Origin: Bacillota bacterium
GTDB taxonomy: Bacteria; Bacillota; Clostridia; Lachnospirales; Lachnospiraceae
Length of the DNA stretch: 64,000 nt
Reading direction: 5' to 3'
NCBI GenBank assembly: GCA_023411215.1
Contig: JAEYOY010000070.1
Span: forward strand, 1 to 64,000
The notes below the pieces were generated by a model that was given only the letters and a program-made list of their open reading frames with translations, had not been told where the DNA came from and ran no database searches. Below, piece by piece: positions 25,848 through 36,083 of this stretch. How positions within the stretch are numbered: the stretch's first letter is position 1; each line of letters opens with the position of its first letter. Position numbers and translations under genes: made by a program.

Positions 25848-25887
25848 AACGATAGAAAGTATGCTTTACGAACTTTCTATTGTCACG
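25848..25887. repeat. Dispersed hairpin repeat, family B, copy 2
   Basis: Second copy of the 40-base element at 21899, with a perfect ATAGAAAGT/ACTTTCTAT stem. It sits between the esterase stop and the helicase start. Confidence 0.75.
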
Positions 25888-25991
25888 AAAAAAATCATTT
25901 TATTTTCTATGTATCCTGCAAAAAATATGATATGATTTGCTATAGGTTATAAGCCTTAAAACAGACGAAATATAATGAAACGGAGATACCG

Positions 25992-27440
25992 ATGGATATA
26001 AATGGATTTGAACAATTTAACCTGCAACCCGAGTTATGGAAGGCGCTAGCTTTCTTAGGATATCATCAGCCTACAAAGATACAGCAATTAGTAATCCCGC
26101 ATGCCCTCCTACATAAGGACTTATGGGTCAGGTCTCAGACCGGAAGCGGAAAGACGGCTGCCTTCGGCATTCCAATCTGCGAGCAGATTGAATGGCTTCC
26201 TAATCATCCGCAAGCTCTAGTTCTTGTACCCACTAGAGAGTTAGCTCTCCAGGTGGCCGAAGAACTAGGGAATATCGGACGATTAAAAAGGCTTAAAGTT
26301 TTGCCAATCTTCGGCAAAGTGTCCATTGAACGACAAGAGCTTGAGCTCAAGCAAAAGACTCATATTGTTGTCGGAACCCCGGGAAGAGTTCGTGATCTAG
26401 TTCAGAAGGGCACCCTTCCGGTTGATGCAATCTCCCATCTGGTCATTGATGAGGCTGACGAGATGTTTCATATCGGACTTCAGGAACAGGTAGAAGATAT
26501 CATCCGACTGCTCCCCACCGATCGCAGTACCATGCTATTCTCAGCAACCTTACAGGAGCAGCTTCAGAAACTAACCGAAGCTCATATGAAGCGACCTGAG
26601 GTAATACAGCTTGTCGAGGAGGCAATTCCTGTTGAACGTATCGAACAGTTCTCCTACTATGTGGAAGAGCCGGACAAGCCGGAGTTGTTATGTAGAATTA
26701 CTGCCAAATACCGGCCGGAAAGCTGTATCATCTTTGCAAATACGCAAGATAAGGTTGAAGCAATAGCCAAATATCTCACACTACACCATTATCCCTGTTA
26801 CAGTCTTCACGGTGCCATGCGTCAGAAGGATAGAATTCAGGTTATGAACGACTTCAAGAAGGGTTCCTTTCGGTATCTGATTGCAACCGACGTTGCCGCC
26901 AGAGGAATCGACATCAGCGATGTATCGATGGTTATTAACTATGACATCTCCAGGGGCAATGAAAATTACGTTCACCGAATCGGCCGCTGTGGGCGTCTTG
27001 ATGCCTCCGGTATCGCGGTAACCTTCTTTGCAAGGAGAGAACAGGAGTCGATGCAAGCGATCATGAAATACACAGGTATTACAATCCCTATGTACGAACC
27101 AGCTTCGCTTCTGCTTACGCAAGTTGATATGGACGAATTCGAACAGCAGCTTCGTAAGCCACTCCTTATAAAGGAGAAGAAAGGAAAAGCCTTAAACCAA
27201 ACCATCACTAAGCTCCATATCTATGCTGGAAAAAAAGATAAGATTCGCACCAACGAAATAGTTGCCACCATCTGTAGCATCGAAGGTGTTACGGCAGAGG
27301 ATATCGGAATTATTCAGATCCTTCCTACTGCGACTCAGGTTGAAATACTAAATCACAAAGGCAATCTGGTATGTCAGCAGCTGAGGGAAAAAACCATCAA
27401 GGGAAAGGTACGAAAAGCACGTATCCTTTCAGACAAATAA
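25992..27440 (+). CDS. dbpA: DEAD-box RNA helicase, DbpA/YxiN type
   Basis: 482 residues. RecA-like domain 1 has the Q motif, SQTGSGKTAAFGIP (Walker A), PTRELA, TPGR, DEAD (about 155) and SAT. Domain 2 has ARGID and HRIGRCGR. The C-terminal domain (about 405-480, KLHIYAGKKDKIRTNEIVATICSIEGV...) is the DbpA RNA-binding fold that recognises hairpin 92 of 23S rRNA in characterised members, so a role in 50S assembly is expected. Monocistronic. Confidence 0.92.
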   Translation: MDINGFEQFNLQPELWKALAFLGYHQPTKIQQLVIPHALLHKDLWVRSQTGSGKTAAFGIPICEQIEWLPNHPQALVLVPTRELALQVAEELGNIGRLKRLKVLPIFGKVSIERQELELKQKTHIVVGTPGRVRDLVQKGTLPVDAISHLVIDEADEMFHIGLQEQVEDIIRLLPTDRSTMLFSATLQEQLQKLTEAHMKRPEVIQLVEEAIPVERIEQFSYYVEEPDKPELLCRITAKYRPESCIIFANTQDKVEAIAKYLTLHHYPCYSLHGAMRQKDRIQVMNDFKKGSFRYLIATDVAARGIDISDVSMVINYDISRGNENYVHRIGRCGRLDASGIAVTFFARREQESMQAIMKYTGITIPMYEPASLLLTQVDMDEFEQQLRKPLLIKEKKGKALNQTITKLHIYAGKKDKIRTNEIVATICSIEGVTAEDIGIIQILPTATQVEILNHKGNLVCQQLREKTIKGKVRKARILSDK

Positions 27441-27551
27441 CAAACAAGAGAATTTATCGCTAATCTTTGAGAATGATGCCATAAAAATCCAGCTGTAAAC
27501 ACTATCCAGAAGTCATAAAATATATCTAAAAAACGGATGCTCTCATTTATA

Positions 27552-27587
27552 AAAAGCTTTGTAACCATTTCGTGTCACAAAGCTTTT
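27552..27587. terminator. Bidirectional terminator between dbpA and the MerR gene
   Basis: AAAAGCTTTGT/ACAAAGCTTTT stem, with T-tracts on both strands, between convergent genes. Confidence 0.8.
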
Positions 27588-27596
27588 CTATATTGA

Positions 27597-27983
27597 TTAT
27601 TCATCAAATTTCTTTAACTGCTCCTCGTACTTCAGCATGCGTTCTTCATAGCCATCAATCTTCTTATCAAGATAATTTAATGTATTATGTAGTTCTTCCA
27701 TCTTTTCGGCAATCTGTTTTCTTTGTTCCAATAGTAATTCTTTTCTTACACCTATCGTCGCATTCCCTTTCTGAAACAAGGACACATATTCAATCAAAAT
27801 TTCAATGGAGAGGCCTGCGCTCCTCATGCATTTGATAAACTGCACCCAACGGCAGTCTTCCTCTGTATAGTCTCGGTTACCGCTGCTATTCTTATTCACC
27901 GCCGGTAACAGACCAATTCTCTCATAATAACGCAGTGTATCTGCAGATAAATCATATTTCTTGCTAACCTCAGCTATTGTCAT
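27597..27983 (-). CDS. MerR-family transcriptional regulator
   Basis: 128 residues. The N-terminal winged helix is canonical (MTIAEVSKKYDLSADTLRYYERIGLLP) and is followed by a dimerisation coiled coil (about 80-125). There are no Cys ligands of the metal-sensing type, so it belongs with the aldehyde/redox or unknown-ligand branch. It lies 124 bases downstream of an aldo/keto reductase on the same strand and is a likely regulator of it, as with AdhR-type pairs. Confidence 0.9.
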   Translation of the reverse strand: MTIAEVSKKYDLSADTLRYYERIGLLPAVNKNSSGNRDYTEEDCRWVQFIKCMRSAGLSIEILIEYVSLFQKGNATIGVRKELLLEQRKQIAEKMEELHNTLNYLDKKIDGYEERMLKYEEQLKKFDE

Positions 27984-28107
27984 GAGAACACCTCTCTTTC
28001 GCAGATTTACCTAGTTATACTTACACTTCTTTCAACATTGCATTACAAGAATATCGTTCATGTTCTAAACTGGCTCTGAACACATGCATCGACCTAGTCC
28101 ACAATGC

Positions 28108-29088
28108 TTACTGTGCCCCTACCACTTTATGAGGTACGTAGGTCTCTTCCAGATATGCTACATCCTCCGGTGTTAATTTTATCTCCAATGCCTTAACGGC
28201 ATCCGTAATATGATTTTCCTTTGTAACACCTACAATCGGAGCGGTAACACCATCCTTCTGTAGTAACCATGCCAATGCTATCTGAGCACGATTTACACTA
28301 TATTTGTCTGCAAGCTCCGCTACACGATGAATGATGGTACGATCCTGCTCTTCTGCATGGCCATACTTAAATTTCATCATAGTGTCAGTATCTCCACGGA
28401 AGGTAGTTTCTGATAAATCTCTGGTTAACCTTCCTCCTGCAAGAGGACTATAAGGGGTAATTGCTATCTTTTCTGACTTACAGAGTGGTAGCATCTCCCG
28501 TTCTTCCTCACGGTAGATCAGATTCATATGGTTCTGCATCGATACATATCTGGACCAGCCATGCTTCTCAGAAATGAAAAGAGCTTTCTGGAACTGCCAT
28601 GCATACATAGCAGAGGCTCCGATATATCTGGCTTTACCCGCTCTCACAACATCATTCAGTGCTTCCATTGTCTCCTCAATGGGTGTATTGTAATCCCATC
28701 TGTGAGCAATATAAAGATCAACATAATCTGTTCCAAGTCTCTTCAGACTCTTATCAATTTCACTTAAAATGGCTTTTCTTGATAAGCCGCTTCCATTAGG
28801 ACCTTCATGCATTTTACCCCAGACCTTTGTCGCAAGTACAATTTCATCACGATTCGCATAATCCTTTAAAGCCTTACCTAAATACATCTCACTGGTACCT
28901 TTGGAATAGACATTTGCAGTATCAAAGAAATTGATTCCCTGCTCCAAGGCCAGCTTGACTAAGGCTCGTGCTTTGTCTTCATCCACAACCCACTGATGAA
29001 AACCTGTTGATACATCTCCAAAGCCCATAGCGCCAACGCATAATCTTGATACATCCATACCAGTATTACCGAATTTTACATATTCCAT
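28108..29088 (-). CDS. Aldo/keto reductase
   Basis: 326 residues, a TIM-barrel NADPH-dependent reductase. Catalytic Asp and Tyr are in FFDTANVYSKGTSEMYLGKAL (about 54-60), Lys in LATKVWG and His in LYIAHRW. The C-terminal part has AWLLQKDGVTAPIVGVTKENH for the cofactor. Likely reduces aldehydes or ketones; the substrate is open. Pairs with the MerR gene. GGAGG precedes the ATG. Confidence 0.92.
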   Translation of the reverse strand: MEYVKFGNTGMDVSRLCVGAMGFGDVSTGFHQWVVDEDKARALVKLALEQGINFFDTANVYSKGTSEMYLGKALKDYANRDEIVLATKVWGKMHEGPNGSGLSRKAILSEIDKSLKRLGTDYVDLYIAHRWDYNTPIEETMEALNDVVRAGKARYIGASAMYAWQFQKALFISEKHGWSRYVSMQNHMNLIYREEEREMLPLCKSEKIAITPYSPLAGGRLTRDLSETTFRGDTDTMMKFKYGHAEEQDRTIIHRVAELADKYSVNRAQIALAWLLQKDGVTAPIVGVTKENHITDAVKALEIKLTPEDVAYLEETYVPHKVVGAQ

Positions 29089-29287
29089 TTGAACTCCTCC
29101 TTGTATTAACTGAATTTATAGCCTTACATATACCATGGTACTACCTAGAGTTCACTCCATGTCAATACTTATCTTATAACATTAGTAAAATAAAAATAGT
29201 AAATTCGTGATTCACCTATTAAAATTAGTTCTAGATGATTTCAGGCTGATGCTATAAGATGGAGGAAGCGAATCAACCGTGAAGCGA

Positions 29288-29325
29288 GAGACAGCCTAAA
29301 CAGTTGCATCCGTTCAGGCTGTCTC
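29288..29325. terminator. Inverted repeat downstream of sbcC
   Basis: GAGACAGCCT/AGGCTGTCTC stem with an 18-base loop in the 346-base gap 29089-29435. T-tracts are weak on both strands, so termination is only likely. Nothing else is seen in this gap. Confidence 0.45.
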
Positions 29326-29435
29326 AGATTCTTTATAAATAACAAGCTTCATAAACTCCTTACTCTTAAGGAAGTCTCTGCTGACGAGGGTTCACTGAAC
29401 TCTTCATTACTTTCGTTTAAAAGCTTTCGCAGAAT

Positions 29436-32400
29436 TTAGTATGTATCTCCGATATCCCATCTTACTTTACTACCTTTATCCGTCTTGGTTACATTCAGCT
29501 TAGTCCCAATCTGTGCTTTCAACTCCGACACATGAGATATAATTCCCACCAATCTTTTTCCTTCGGATAATTCATTAAGGACGTTGATTGCCTGCATTCT
29601 CGTCTCATCACTCAAGGATCCGAAGCCTTCATCAATGAACATCGTATCAATATGAATACTCCCAGCGCAGTTCTGAATAATGTCTGCCATACCCAACGCC
29701 ATTGCCAGAGCTGCCATGAAGGATTCCCCACCGGATAAGGTCTTTACATCCCTGATCTGATCATTCACCATGCTGTATACATCAAGATCCAGCCCAACCT
29801 CTCCTTGATTAGACAAATCCTCTACATCCCTGCATTTTAAGATGAATTGTCCATTTGACATAATATATAGTCTTTTATTTGCTTCTCTTAAGATGGAGTT
29901 GAAATATCTTCTTTGTATGTAGGTCTGGAAATTAAGACGCTTTGGTCCTACCTTACCGTTGGCTGTTGCCTCTAGCCGGTTAATGATAGTATACTCCTCC
30001 CGGGTTTTCCGCCTTAGTTCGAAGAGCTTTATGACATTCTCAAGAATCAGTTCATCGCCGGTACGAATACCATATACCTGCTTATTCGTATGATCCAGGC
30101 TGGTACCAACTTCCAACAGACTGGTCTTTCTATTCTCCAGAGTGGAAGTATCCACCTTCTCTTTTCCGGCAGTTTGCTCTGTAAAATGTCGAATGCTGTT
30201 ATCATTCTCGATTACTGACTTGTTATATTCCTGCAGAGTGATCTCTAGAGCCTTTATCGCTTCTAGCGATAACAGGGCGGCCTGATAAAAAGCTTTGTCT
30301 GGAAAGCCTTGTTTTAGAAGCTCCTTATCAAAAGCTTCCCTCAGCTCCTTCGCTTCATCACCCACTCTGGATAAGCTCTCCTCCTCCGATTTTAACTTAC
30401 CTCGGTTTGTATTCATCTGTTCCAATAAAACCTGATATTTTTTGGTGGTATCTCCTTTTACGGTCTCCAATGCATTCAGCTCTTCGTCGGCAGCGGAAAG
30501 CTCTTGCTGCGCTATTGCTGAATTCTCATAGATCAGAGTACTTTTTAGTATATGAATCTCCCTTTCCGAGGCGGCTCTATTAATCTCAAGTTCCTTTAGA
30601 AGAAGGTCTGCCGACTCCCTTTGGGCTACGAAGGCTTCCAGATCATTATTGAGCTTCTTTAATACCACTTCATTATGGCCTAGCTTCTCCTTGGCTGTAA
30701 TAGCCTTCTCCTTCTTGGTTGCTTCTGTATTCAGATTAGAACTACATTCCAAAAGCATAATTCGGATATCCTCTTCGGTAGCCTGATCTGCAATAAAATC
30801 AAGGGAAATCAACCTCCTACCTTCATGTTCCACCAAGGCCTTCTTACTCTCGTAGTTCTGTTGGTTCTTATGCAATTCTTCCCTTTTCTTTCGCAGCTCT
30901 TGATCGGCCTCATCCTTCGAATGCTTGGCACCCTCAAGATCCTTCTGCGTCACGTTAAGCTCAGTAAAGGCAGCCTTCTGCGGATGTTTGGTTGAGCCAC
31001 ACACCGGACACGGACATCCTTCCTTCAGTTCGTGAGCCAGTATTACCGCTTGTCCTTCTATAAATTGCCGATAGCAATTTTCATAATTCTTGGATTTTTC
31101 CTGCCAATTCTCCTCCGCCTTCTTTACTTCCTGCTCTTTCTGAATATAGGACGATTTCAACTTATCCAGCTCTTGAACATCGATCAGCAGCTTCTCAAGA
31201 TCGGATTTACGCTCCACTAGTTTTTCGACTATTTGAGAAAGTACAGCCAATTCCTCCGCTTCACCCTTTATTATTAGCTGTTCCTCTGAGATTATCTTGT
31301 GCTGTTCGGTTACTCTTCTTATATCAGCTATGATATCTTCCAGATTCTTTTGTGCTAAGTCGCGTTTCTTATTAAGCTTATGGAGCTCCCTAGTCTTATC
31401 CTCATATTCTATGTACTTCGGTAAGAACTCCTTGATTTTACTTATCTTAGCCCCTAGCTCCGGAGTTCTATTCTTATAATTACGTTCCGCCTCTTCATTA
31501 TTTCGCAGCAATTCCTCAAGTAAGGGTTTATTCCAATTCATCCATTCCTTGATTTCTTCCATTCTAAGAATACATGCTTCCTGTTCTTTTTGCTTATCCA
31601 GATATGCCTTCTCTTTCGGTTCTATGGTCAGCGCTTTCCTTGCGGCCTCGAGCTTATTCTTAATCGAATTCATCTCATCTGCCCTCTTATTCAGAGCCTC
31701 ATGAAGCATCTGTGCATTCTCCAAGGCATTAAACAGCTGATTCATCCCCTCTGCTTGCTGAAGCTCCAGAGTCACCTTACTTAGTTCATTCTGATTCTCC
31801 TTGATAAGGAGCATGATCTCTTTTTCTCTGGTCTTAGTCTCCTCAATGATCTGTCGGATCAGGGAAATCTGTAAATCAGGATCACTCTCCAAGAAGTGGG
31901 GTGTTTCTGCCCACTGTATCTCTAGGTCACTATTCTCCACACACCTGACATTCTCCATCTCACGAAGAATATCCTTGCGATTATCCTCCAGTTTGCCGTA
32001 GATTTGTTTGGAACGAAGCTTCAGCTCCTCTTCAATTCTCCAATAGATCCTGGTGTTGAATATCTTCGCGAAGATCTCCTTTCTCTCTTTAGAGGGCGCA
32101 TGTAGCAGCTTAAGAAAATCTCCTTGAGCAATCATCGCAATCTGTGTAAATTGATTAACATCCAGACCAATTATATCGATAATCTTCAGATTGGTCTCCT
32201 TGATCTTTCCCCTGTACTCTAATCCATCCGGCATGATTAGTTCTACACTTGGAGCATCAATTGTTTTTACATACTCACCATCTTTATTCTTTCTTTTACT
32301 GATTCGCTCCTGTCTGGGAGATCGTATGATAGTGTAGATATCACCTTGGTAATTGAACTTTAATTCTACATAGGTGCGTGTATCCTCGTTCGCATATTGA

Positions 32401-32600
32401 CTTCGCATCATCTCACCATCGCGTTTACCACCACTGGTTTGGTCGTATAGAGCATAGGTGATTGCATCAAATATCGTCGTCTTTCCGGCTCCGGTATCTC
32501 CGGTGATCAGAAAAATACCATGGTTAACCTCGGTGAAATCAACAGTCTCTTCTCCTGCATAGGATCCAAAGGCGCTCATTTTTATATAGATCGGTTTCAT
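29436..32600 (-). CDS. sbcC: Exonuclease subunit SbcC (Rad50-like ATPase)
   Basis: 1054 residues. N-terminal Walker A is TGDTGAGKTTIFDAITYAL (about 33-51). Long coiled-coil arms flank a zinc hook (CPCPVCGS, about 530). The C-terminal ABC signature LSGGESFMAALAMALG (about 947) and Walker B DTMFIDEGFGSL follow. With SbcD it forms the nuclease that opens hairpins and DNA ends. It overlaps sbcD by 4 bases (ATGA). Confidence 0.96.
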   Translation of the reverse strand: MKPIYIKMSAFGSYAGEETVDFTEVNHGIFLITGDTGAGKTTIFDAITYALYDQTSGGKRDGEMMRSQYANEDTRTYVELKFNYQGDIYTIIRSPRQERISKRKNKDGEYVKTIDAPSVELIMPDGLEYRGKIKETNLKIIDIIGLDVNQFTQIAMIAQGDFLKLLHAPSKERKEIFAKIFNTRIYWRIEEELKLRSKQIYGKLEDNRKDILREMENVRCVENSDLEIQWAETPHFLESDPDLQISLIRQIIEETKTREKEIMLLIKENQNELSKVTLELQQAEGMNQLFNALENAQMLHEALNKRADEMNSIKNKLEAARKALTIEPKEKAYLDKQKEQEACILRMEEIKEWMNWNKPLLEELLRNNEEAERNYKNRTPELGAKISKIKEFLPKYIEYEDKTRELHKLNKKRDLAQKNLEDIIADIRRVTEQHKIISEEQLIIKGEAEELAVLSQIVEKLVERKSDLEKLLIDVQELDKLKSSYIQKEQEVKKAEENWQEKSKNYENCYRQFIEGQAVILAHELKEGCPCPVCGSTKHPQKAAFTELNVTQKDLEGAKHSKDEADQELRKKREELHKNQQNYESKKALVEHEGRRLISLDFIADQATEEDIRIMLLECSSNLNTEATKKEKAITAKEKLGHNEVVLKKLNNDLEAFVAQRESADLLLKELEINRAASEREIHILKSTLIYENSAIAQQELSAADEELNALETVKGDTTKKYQVLLEQMNTNRGKLKSEEESLSRVGDEAKELREAFDKELLKQGFPDKAFYQAALLSLEAIKALEITLQEYNKSVIENDNSIRHFTEQTAGKEKVDTSTLENRKTSLLEVGTSLDHTNKQVYGIRTGDELILENVIKLFELRRKTREEYTIINRLEATANGKVGPKRLNFQTYIQRRYFNSILREANKRLYIMSNGQFILKCRDVEDLSNQGEVGLDLDVYSMVNDQIRDVKTLSGGESFMAALAMALGMADIIQNCAGSIHIDTMFIDEGFGSLSDETRMQAINVLNELSEGKRLVGIISHVSELKAQIGTKLNVTKTDKGSKVRWDIGDTY

Positions 32601-33766
32601 TTATTATCCGCCTCCTTCACCGCAGTGATGATTTCTGCAATCAGCTTCTCCTCCACGTAGTTCATAGGTTCGTTATTCATCTCCTGATAAAACTCCCGAA
32701 ATGCCTCCAGAGGATCCAGCACCGAGGCCTCCCCTGTGATATTCTCCATCTGCGCTTTCGTTCTGCTATTCTCAACCCGAACCTCCAGAATGAAGTTATA
32801 ATGCTCTTCCAGCTGGTCCTTGGGCTTATATAAATCAGCTTCATCCGTTAGAGTGATGCTGATAAAATCATTCCGATTATCCTCTGTTGCTCTGTTTATA
32901 ATCTCACTTAAGGTACCCTGTTCTTTTCGTACATCCTGCCTTGCAGTAAGGGGAAGCTTCTCAATGATAAGCTCCTCTCCCTTGGCACCTAATGTTACCA
33001 TAGTGATCGATTTTGCATGCTTTTCTTCACTAACGGAATATTTGAGCGGAGTGCCGCTATAACGGATATGCTTGTCACCAATCTGCTGTGGTCCGTGCAG
33101 ATGCCCCAATGCAACATAATCAAAATGTCTTATAGCTGCTATATCGACGCTATCCACACCACCGACCGAGATATATGCCTGCTCTGATTCACAGGTCTCA
33201 GGTAGCTTATCCCCGGAGATGTAGAACTGATGAGATACAAGAACATTTCTGCGGGATGTATCAATCGCTTCTCGCTCTATTAATGCTTTGACCGCGCTAT
33301 CATAGCTAGTCACTACGCCTTCCTCAAATAACTGACGTACATATCCCGGTTTGGTAAAGGGGAGCAGATAGAAGCTAACATCACCATACTCATCCCGCAA
33401 TACAATCTTCTTCAGATGCTCGTCCTCCCTCTGCGGAGGAAGAACCGAAATGTATATATGATATTTTTCCAAAAAGGTACTGGCATAATTAAGACGTTCC
33501 GCCGAATCATGATTTCCTGCAATCATAAGCACAGGAATGGAAGGTGTTATCTCGGACAGCTCAATTAAGAAGGTATCAAAGATTGCATACGCCTCTGCGG
33601 ATGGGACCGTTTTATCATAAATATCACCGGCGATGATAATTACATCCGGACGATACTCCTTTGCTTTCTGGGCAATCTGTTTCAGTATCTCGACCTGATT
33701 GTCTCTTAGATTATAGTAATGAAGTTGTTTTCCGATATGCAGATCGGATATATGAAATAGTTTCAT
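32597..33766 (-). CDS. sbcD: Exonuclease subunit SbcD (Mre11-like phosphoesterase)
   Basis: 389 residues. Metallophosphoesterase motifs are complete: SDLHIGKQ, AGDIYDK, GNHDSAERL, VSHQF and GHLHGPQ. The C-terminal part matches the SbcD cap and coupling domain. First gene of the sbcDC pair. Confidence 0.96.
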   Translation of the reverse strand: MKLFHISDLHIGKQLHYYNLRDNQVEILKQIAQKAKEYRPDVIIIAGDIYDKTVPSAEAYAIFDTFLIELSEITPSIPVLMIAGNHDSAERLNYASTFLEKYHIYISVLPPQREDEHLKKIVLRDEYGDVSFYLLPFTKPGYVRQLFEEGVVTSYDSAVKALIEREAIDTSRRNVLVSHQFYISGDKLPETCESEQAYISVGGVDSVDIAAIRHFDYVALGHLHGPQQIGDKHIRYSGTPLKYSVSEEKHAKSITMVTLGAKGEELIIEKLPLTARQDVRKEQGTLSEIINRATEDNRNDFISITLTDEADLYKPKDQLEEHYNFILEVRVENSRTKAQMENITGEASVLDPLEAFREFYQEMNNEPMNYVEEKLIAEIITAVKEADNK

Positions 33767-33952
33767 TTATTAATTTCCCCTTCCTATAAGGTCACCTCAC
33801 CCTTACACATTTTGCATATGATTTACAACCGGACAGGATAAGAATATCATATTATTATTAATTATAAAATAACCTAAGTTCATTTTATGTCTACCAATAA
33901 ATATCTTTTCAACTTTTATTATATGGTATCTTCGGTTTCAGGCAAGAAAACA

Positions 33953-34001
33953 TACTCCGCACAGAGACAGGCATAGATCATAGTCTGTTCCGAGCGGAGT
34001 A
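33953..34001 (-). terminator. Hairpin downstream of the MFS gene
   Basis: ACTCCGC/GCGGAGT arms enclose a second partial stem (ACAGACTATG/CATAG-like). On the minus strand it is followed by ATGTTTTCTTG. Probable terminator. Confidence 0.5.
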
Positions 34002-34023
34002 CAACTTGGATTTCCTTATTAAC

Positions 34024-35292
34024 TTAATTCTTGGCAGGCACTCGGTAAAACAAGGCTGTTGCCAGCACCCCTAACAGCAGCAAGCCAATACTTAGGACAA
34101 AAGGCAATATTCTGGAGATATCACTAAGAAGTCCTCCTATATATCCAAATGGTATACTCACTAGCATTACGGTGGTCTGAAGCAAGGCCATAATTCCGGA
34201 GCGCTCCGAATGATCAACATGAATAGCGACCAGTGATTCACGTAGCGTACTCAGCACCGCTACACCTAATGCTTCAAATATTAATGATACTGATAGGATT
34301 ATATATCCCATAACACCGGTATTATTAATCGAAATCAGTAGTATACAGCCGATGATAGAACTGAAAAACCCTCCATAAAGTGGCCACTTCAGCTTCGACT
34401 GCTTGATGTGAGTAATAACGGTAAAGAACAAAATAATGGATAGGATGCTTCTCGCCATTGGAAAGATCGGCAGCAAGGTATCTGGAACTCCAATTCTGCG
34501 GGACGCAATGATCTGCCAGAAGGTCATTCCAAGCATTGCCACTATCTCCACCAGAATGCTAATAACAATCGCAAATATTGTACCTCGTGAAGATATTATT
34601 TTATGTAATGCTCCTTTATAACCTGACATCATCTCACCCCATGACATGCCTTTGGTAGCTTCCTGTCTTATCTTCCCAACTTCTGTTTCTGTTGAGAACT
34701 TATAGAGAATTAATAGCTTTGCCGTCATAATTATGAATGCATTAATATATAGTATTCGTATCGCAGGTATCAGTGTTAGCTGAGATACCAGAACAGAGGA
34801 TATGGGAGCAAAAAGTGCGGACAGATTACCGGAAATCATGACCCAGGAATAGATATGGGTTATTTTATCCTTTGGGGCATCCTCAACAAGTAAACAATCC
34901 CAGGATACCGTGGTTATCTTCATTGTACCGTTAAGCAGAGCTGCGACGACAAAGAACCAAAAGCCCTGACTGAACGCCCATATGAGACAGGGAAGGCTCC
35001 AGGACAGAAAGTCAAATATCATGGTACTTTTTCTACGTCCCATCTTATCAACGATTGCACCGGACAGAAATGCACATATCATCTGGGAAAACATATAAAT
35101 TGATGTTACAATTCCCACCTGTATATCATCCATCCCGAAGGCAAGCATATATACCGTTGCATAAGGCAGGCACAAATTCATGGAAAGTCCCCACATTGGC
35201 TCTGTATATACACAAGCACGGGGATTTCCTCGCAGGTCAATAAGAGTACGGAGTAATTGATGCTTTAATAAAGATTTTTTCATTTTAGTCAT
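34024..35292 (-). CDS. Major facilitator superfamily transporter
   Basis: 422 residues with about 12 membrane helices. The loop between helices 2 and 3 carries AFLSGAIVDKMGRRKS, the MFS motif A. Start chosen at 35292, where GAAAGGAATA precedes the ATG; the frame runs on to 35352 without a site. No substrate-specific motif is visible; drug or metabolite export is possible. It follows the Nudix gene at 179 bases, with a hairpin repeat in between. Confidence 0.85.
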   Translation of the reverse strand: MTKMKKSLLKHQLLRTLIDLRGNPRACVYTEPMWGLSMNLCLPYATVYMLAFGMDDIQVGIVTSIYMFSQMICAFLSGAIVDKMGRRKSTMIFDFLSWSLPCLIWAFSQGFWFFVVAALLNGTMKITTVSWDCLLVEDAPKDKITHIYSWVMISGNLSALFAPISSVLVSQLTLIPAIRILYINAFIIMTAKLLILYKFSTETEVGKIRQEATKGMSWGEMMSGYKGALHKIISSRGTIFAIVISILVEIVAMLGMTFWQIIASRRIGVPDTLLPIFPMARSILSIILFFTVITHIKQSKLKWPLYGGFFSSIIGCILLISINNTGVMGYIILSVSLIFEALGVAVLSTLRESLVAIHVDHSERSGIMALLQTTVMLVSIPFGYIGGLLSDISRILPFVLSIGLLLLGVLATALFYRVPAKN

Positions 35293-35416
35293 TATTCCTT
35301 TCGCTTTGGTATCAATGCAAGAGCTAGATTGTGCCAAGGATTTCGCAGGCACAATCTAGGAGGTGTGAATGATTCTTTTCAATAATTCTCACTAATCCTA
35401 CATGCTGCCAAAGACT

Positions 35417-35473
35417 GCGAATTTGGGCGGCAGCACAAATTTGCCGATTGAAAAATCCGCGATTTTTCAATCT
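35417..35473. repeat. Dispersed hairpin repeat, family A, copy 1
   Basis: 57 bases, 51 of them identical to 47308-47364. It contains a perfect 12-base stem GATTGAAAAATC/GATTTTTCAATC plus a conserved flank ATTTGGGCGGCAGCAC (one to two changes). Its end overlaps the Nudix stop codon. Confidence 0.8.
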
Positions 35474-36083
35474 AATATGCCTTATATTCATCGATCAATT
35501 TCACCGCAGACCTAACAATCTGCGCAGTCATCCCCCAAATCGTCCAGTCTTGATACCGATAGAATAATACTTCATGATTGCCTTTTGCCCAGGGATATTC
35601 TACACCACCCGGAATCCATTCATACGGAAAATTCTCAGCTGGCTCGTTAATGAGTTTACTCATAAATATCTCGGGTTGATGATTACGAAAAAATTCCAAG
35701 GGTATCTTTATAATATCATCTACTTCATCTATACTAAAGGTATCATTATAATCAGTGATTTCGCCGATAAAAGAATGTATCATCAAATTATAGGGTGTGT
35801 AATAAATATCCCCTATACCAATCACATTGACTTGCTTCCACAAAATGTTTAGCTCCTCAACTGTCTCACGTATAGCACACTCCAACAAGGTTTCCTCCTG
35901 TTCAAGCTTACCACCCGGAAAACATATCTCACCCGGTTGTCGTTTCAATTTCTCGGATCTCTTCTCAAAGAGTAAGTAAATATCCCCACCATCTCGAAGA
36001 ATAGGAATTAGTATTGCATACTGTCTACATTGATCCGCCCCGATGATACCTGGCTGCCTGGTTAAAAATGTATCTTTCCTCAC
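35472..36083 (-). CDS. Nudix hydrolase, coenzyme A diphosphatase type
   Basis: 203 residues. The Nudix box runs GGKLEQEETLLECAIRETVEEL (in part) with all catalytic Glu. Directly before it, LFEKRSEKLKRQPGEICFP matches the extended NuCoA motif of CoA pyrophosphatases such as NudL/Pcd1. Likely cleaves CoA or acyl-CoA to a phosphopantetheine and 3',5'-ADP. GGAGGAATTGGC precedes the ATG. Confidence 0.87.
   Translation of the reverse strand: MRKDTFLTRQPGIIGADQCRQYAILIPILRDGGDIYLLFEKRSEKLKRQPGEICFPGGKLEQEETLLECAIRETVEELNILWKQVNVIGIGDIYYTPYNLMIHSFIGEITDYNDTFSIDEVDDIIKIPLEFFRNHQPEIFMSKLINEPAENFPYEWIPGGVEYPWAKGNHEVLFYRYQDWTIWGMTAQIVRSAVKLIDEYKAY

Noticed and set aside
35417..35473. Inverted repeats as ends of an insertion sequence
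   Set aside because: The element is only 57 bases with an internal hairpin and no transposase or flanking partner; it is kept as a dispersed repeat.
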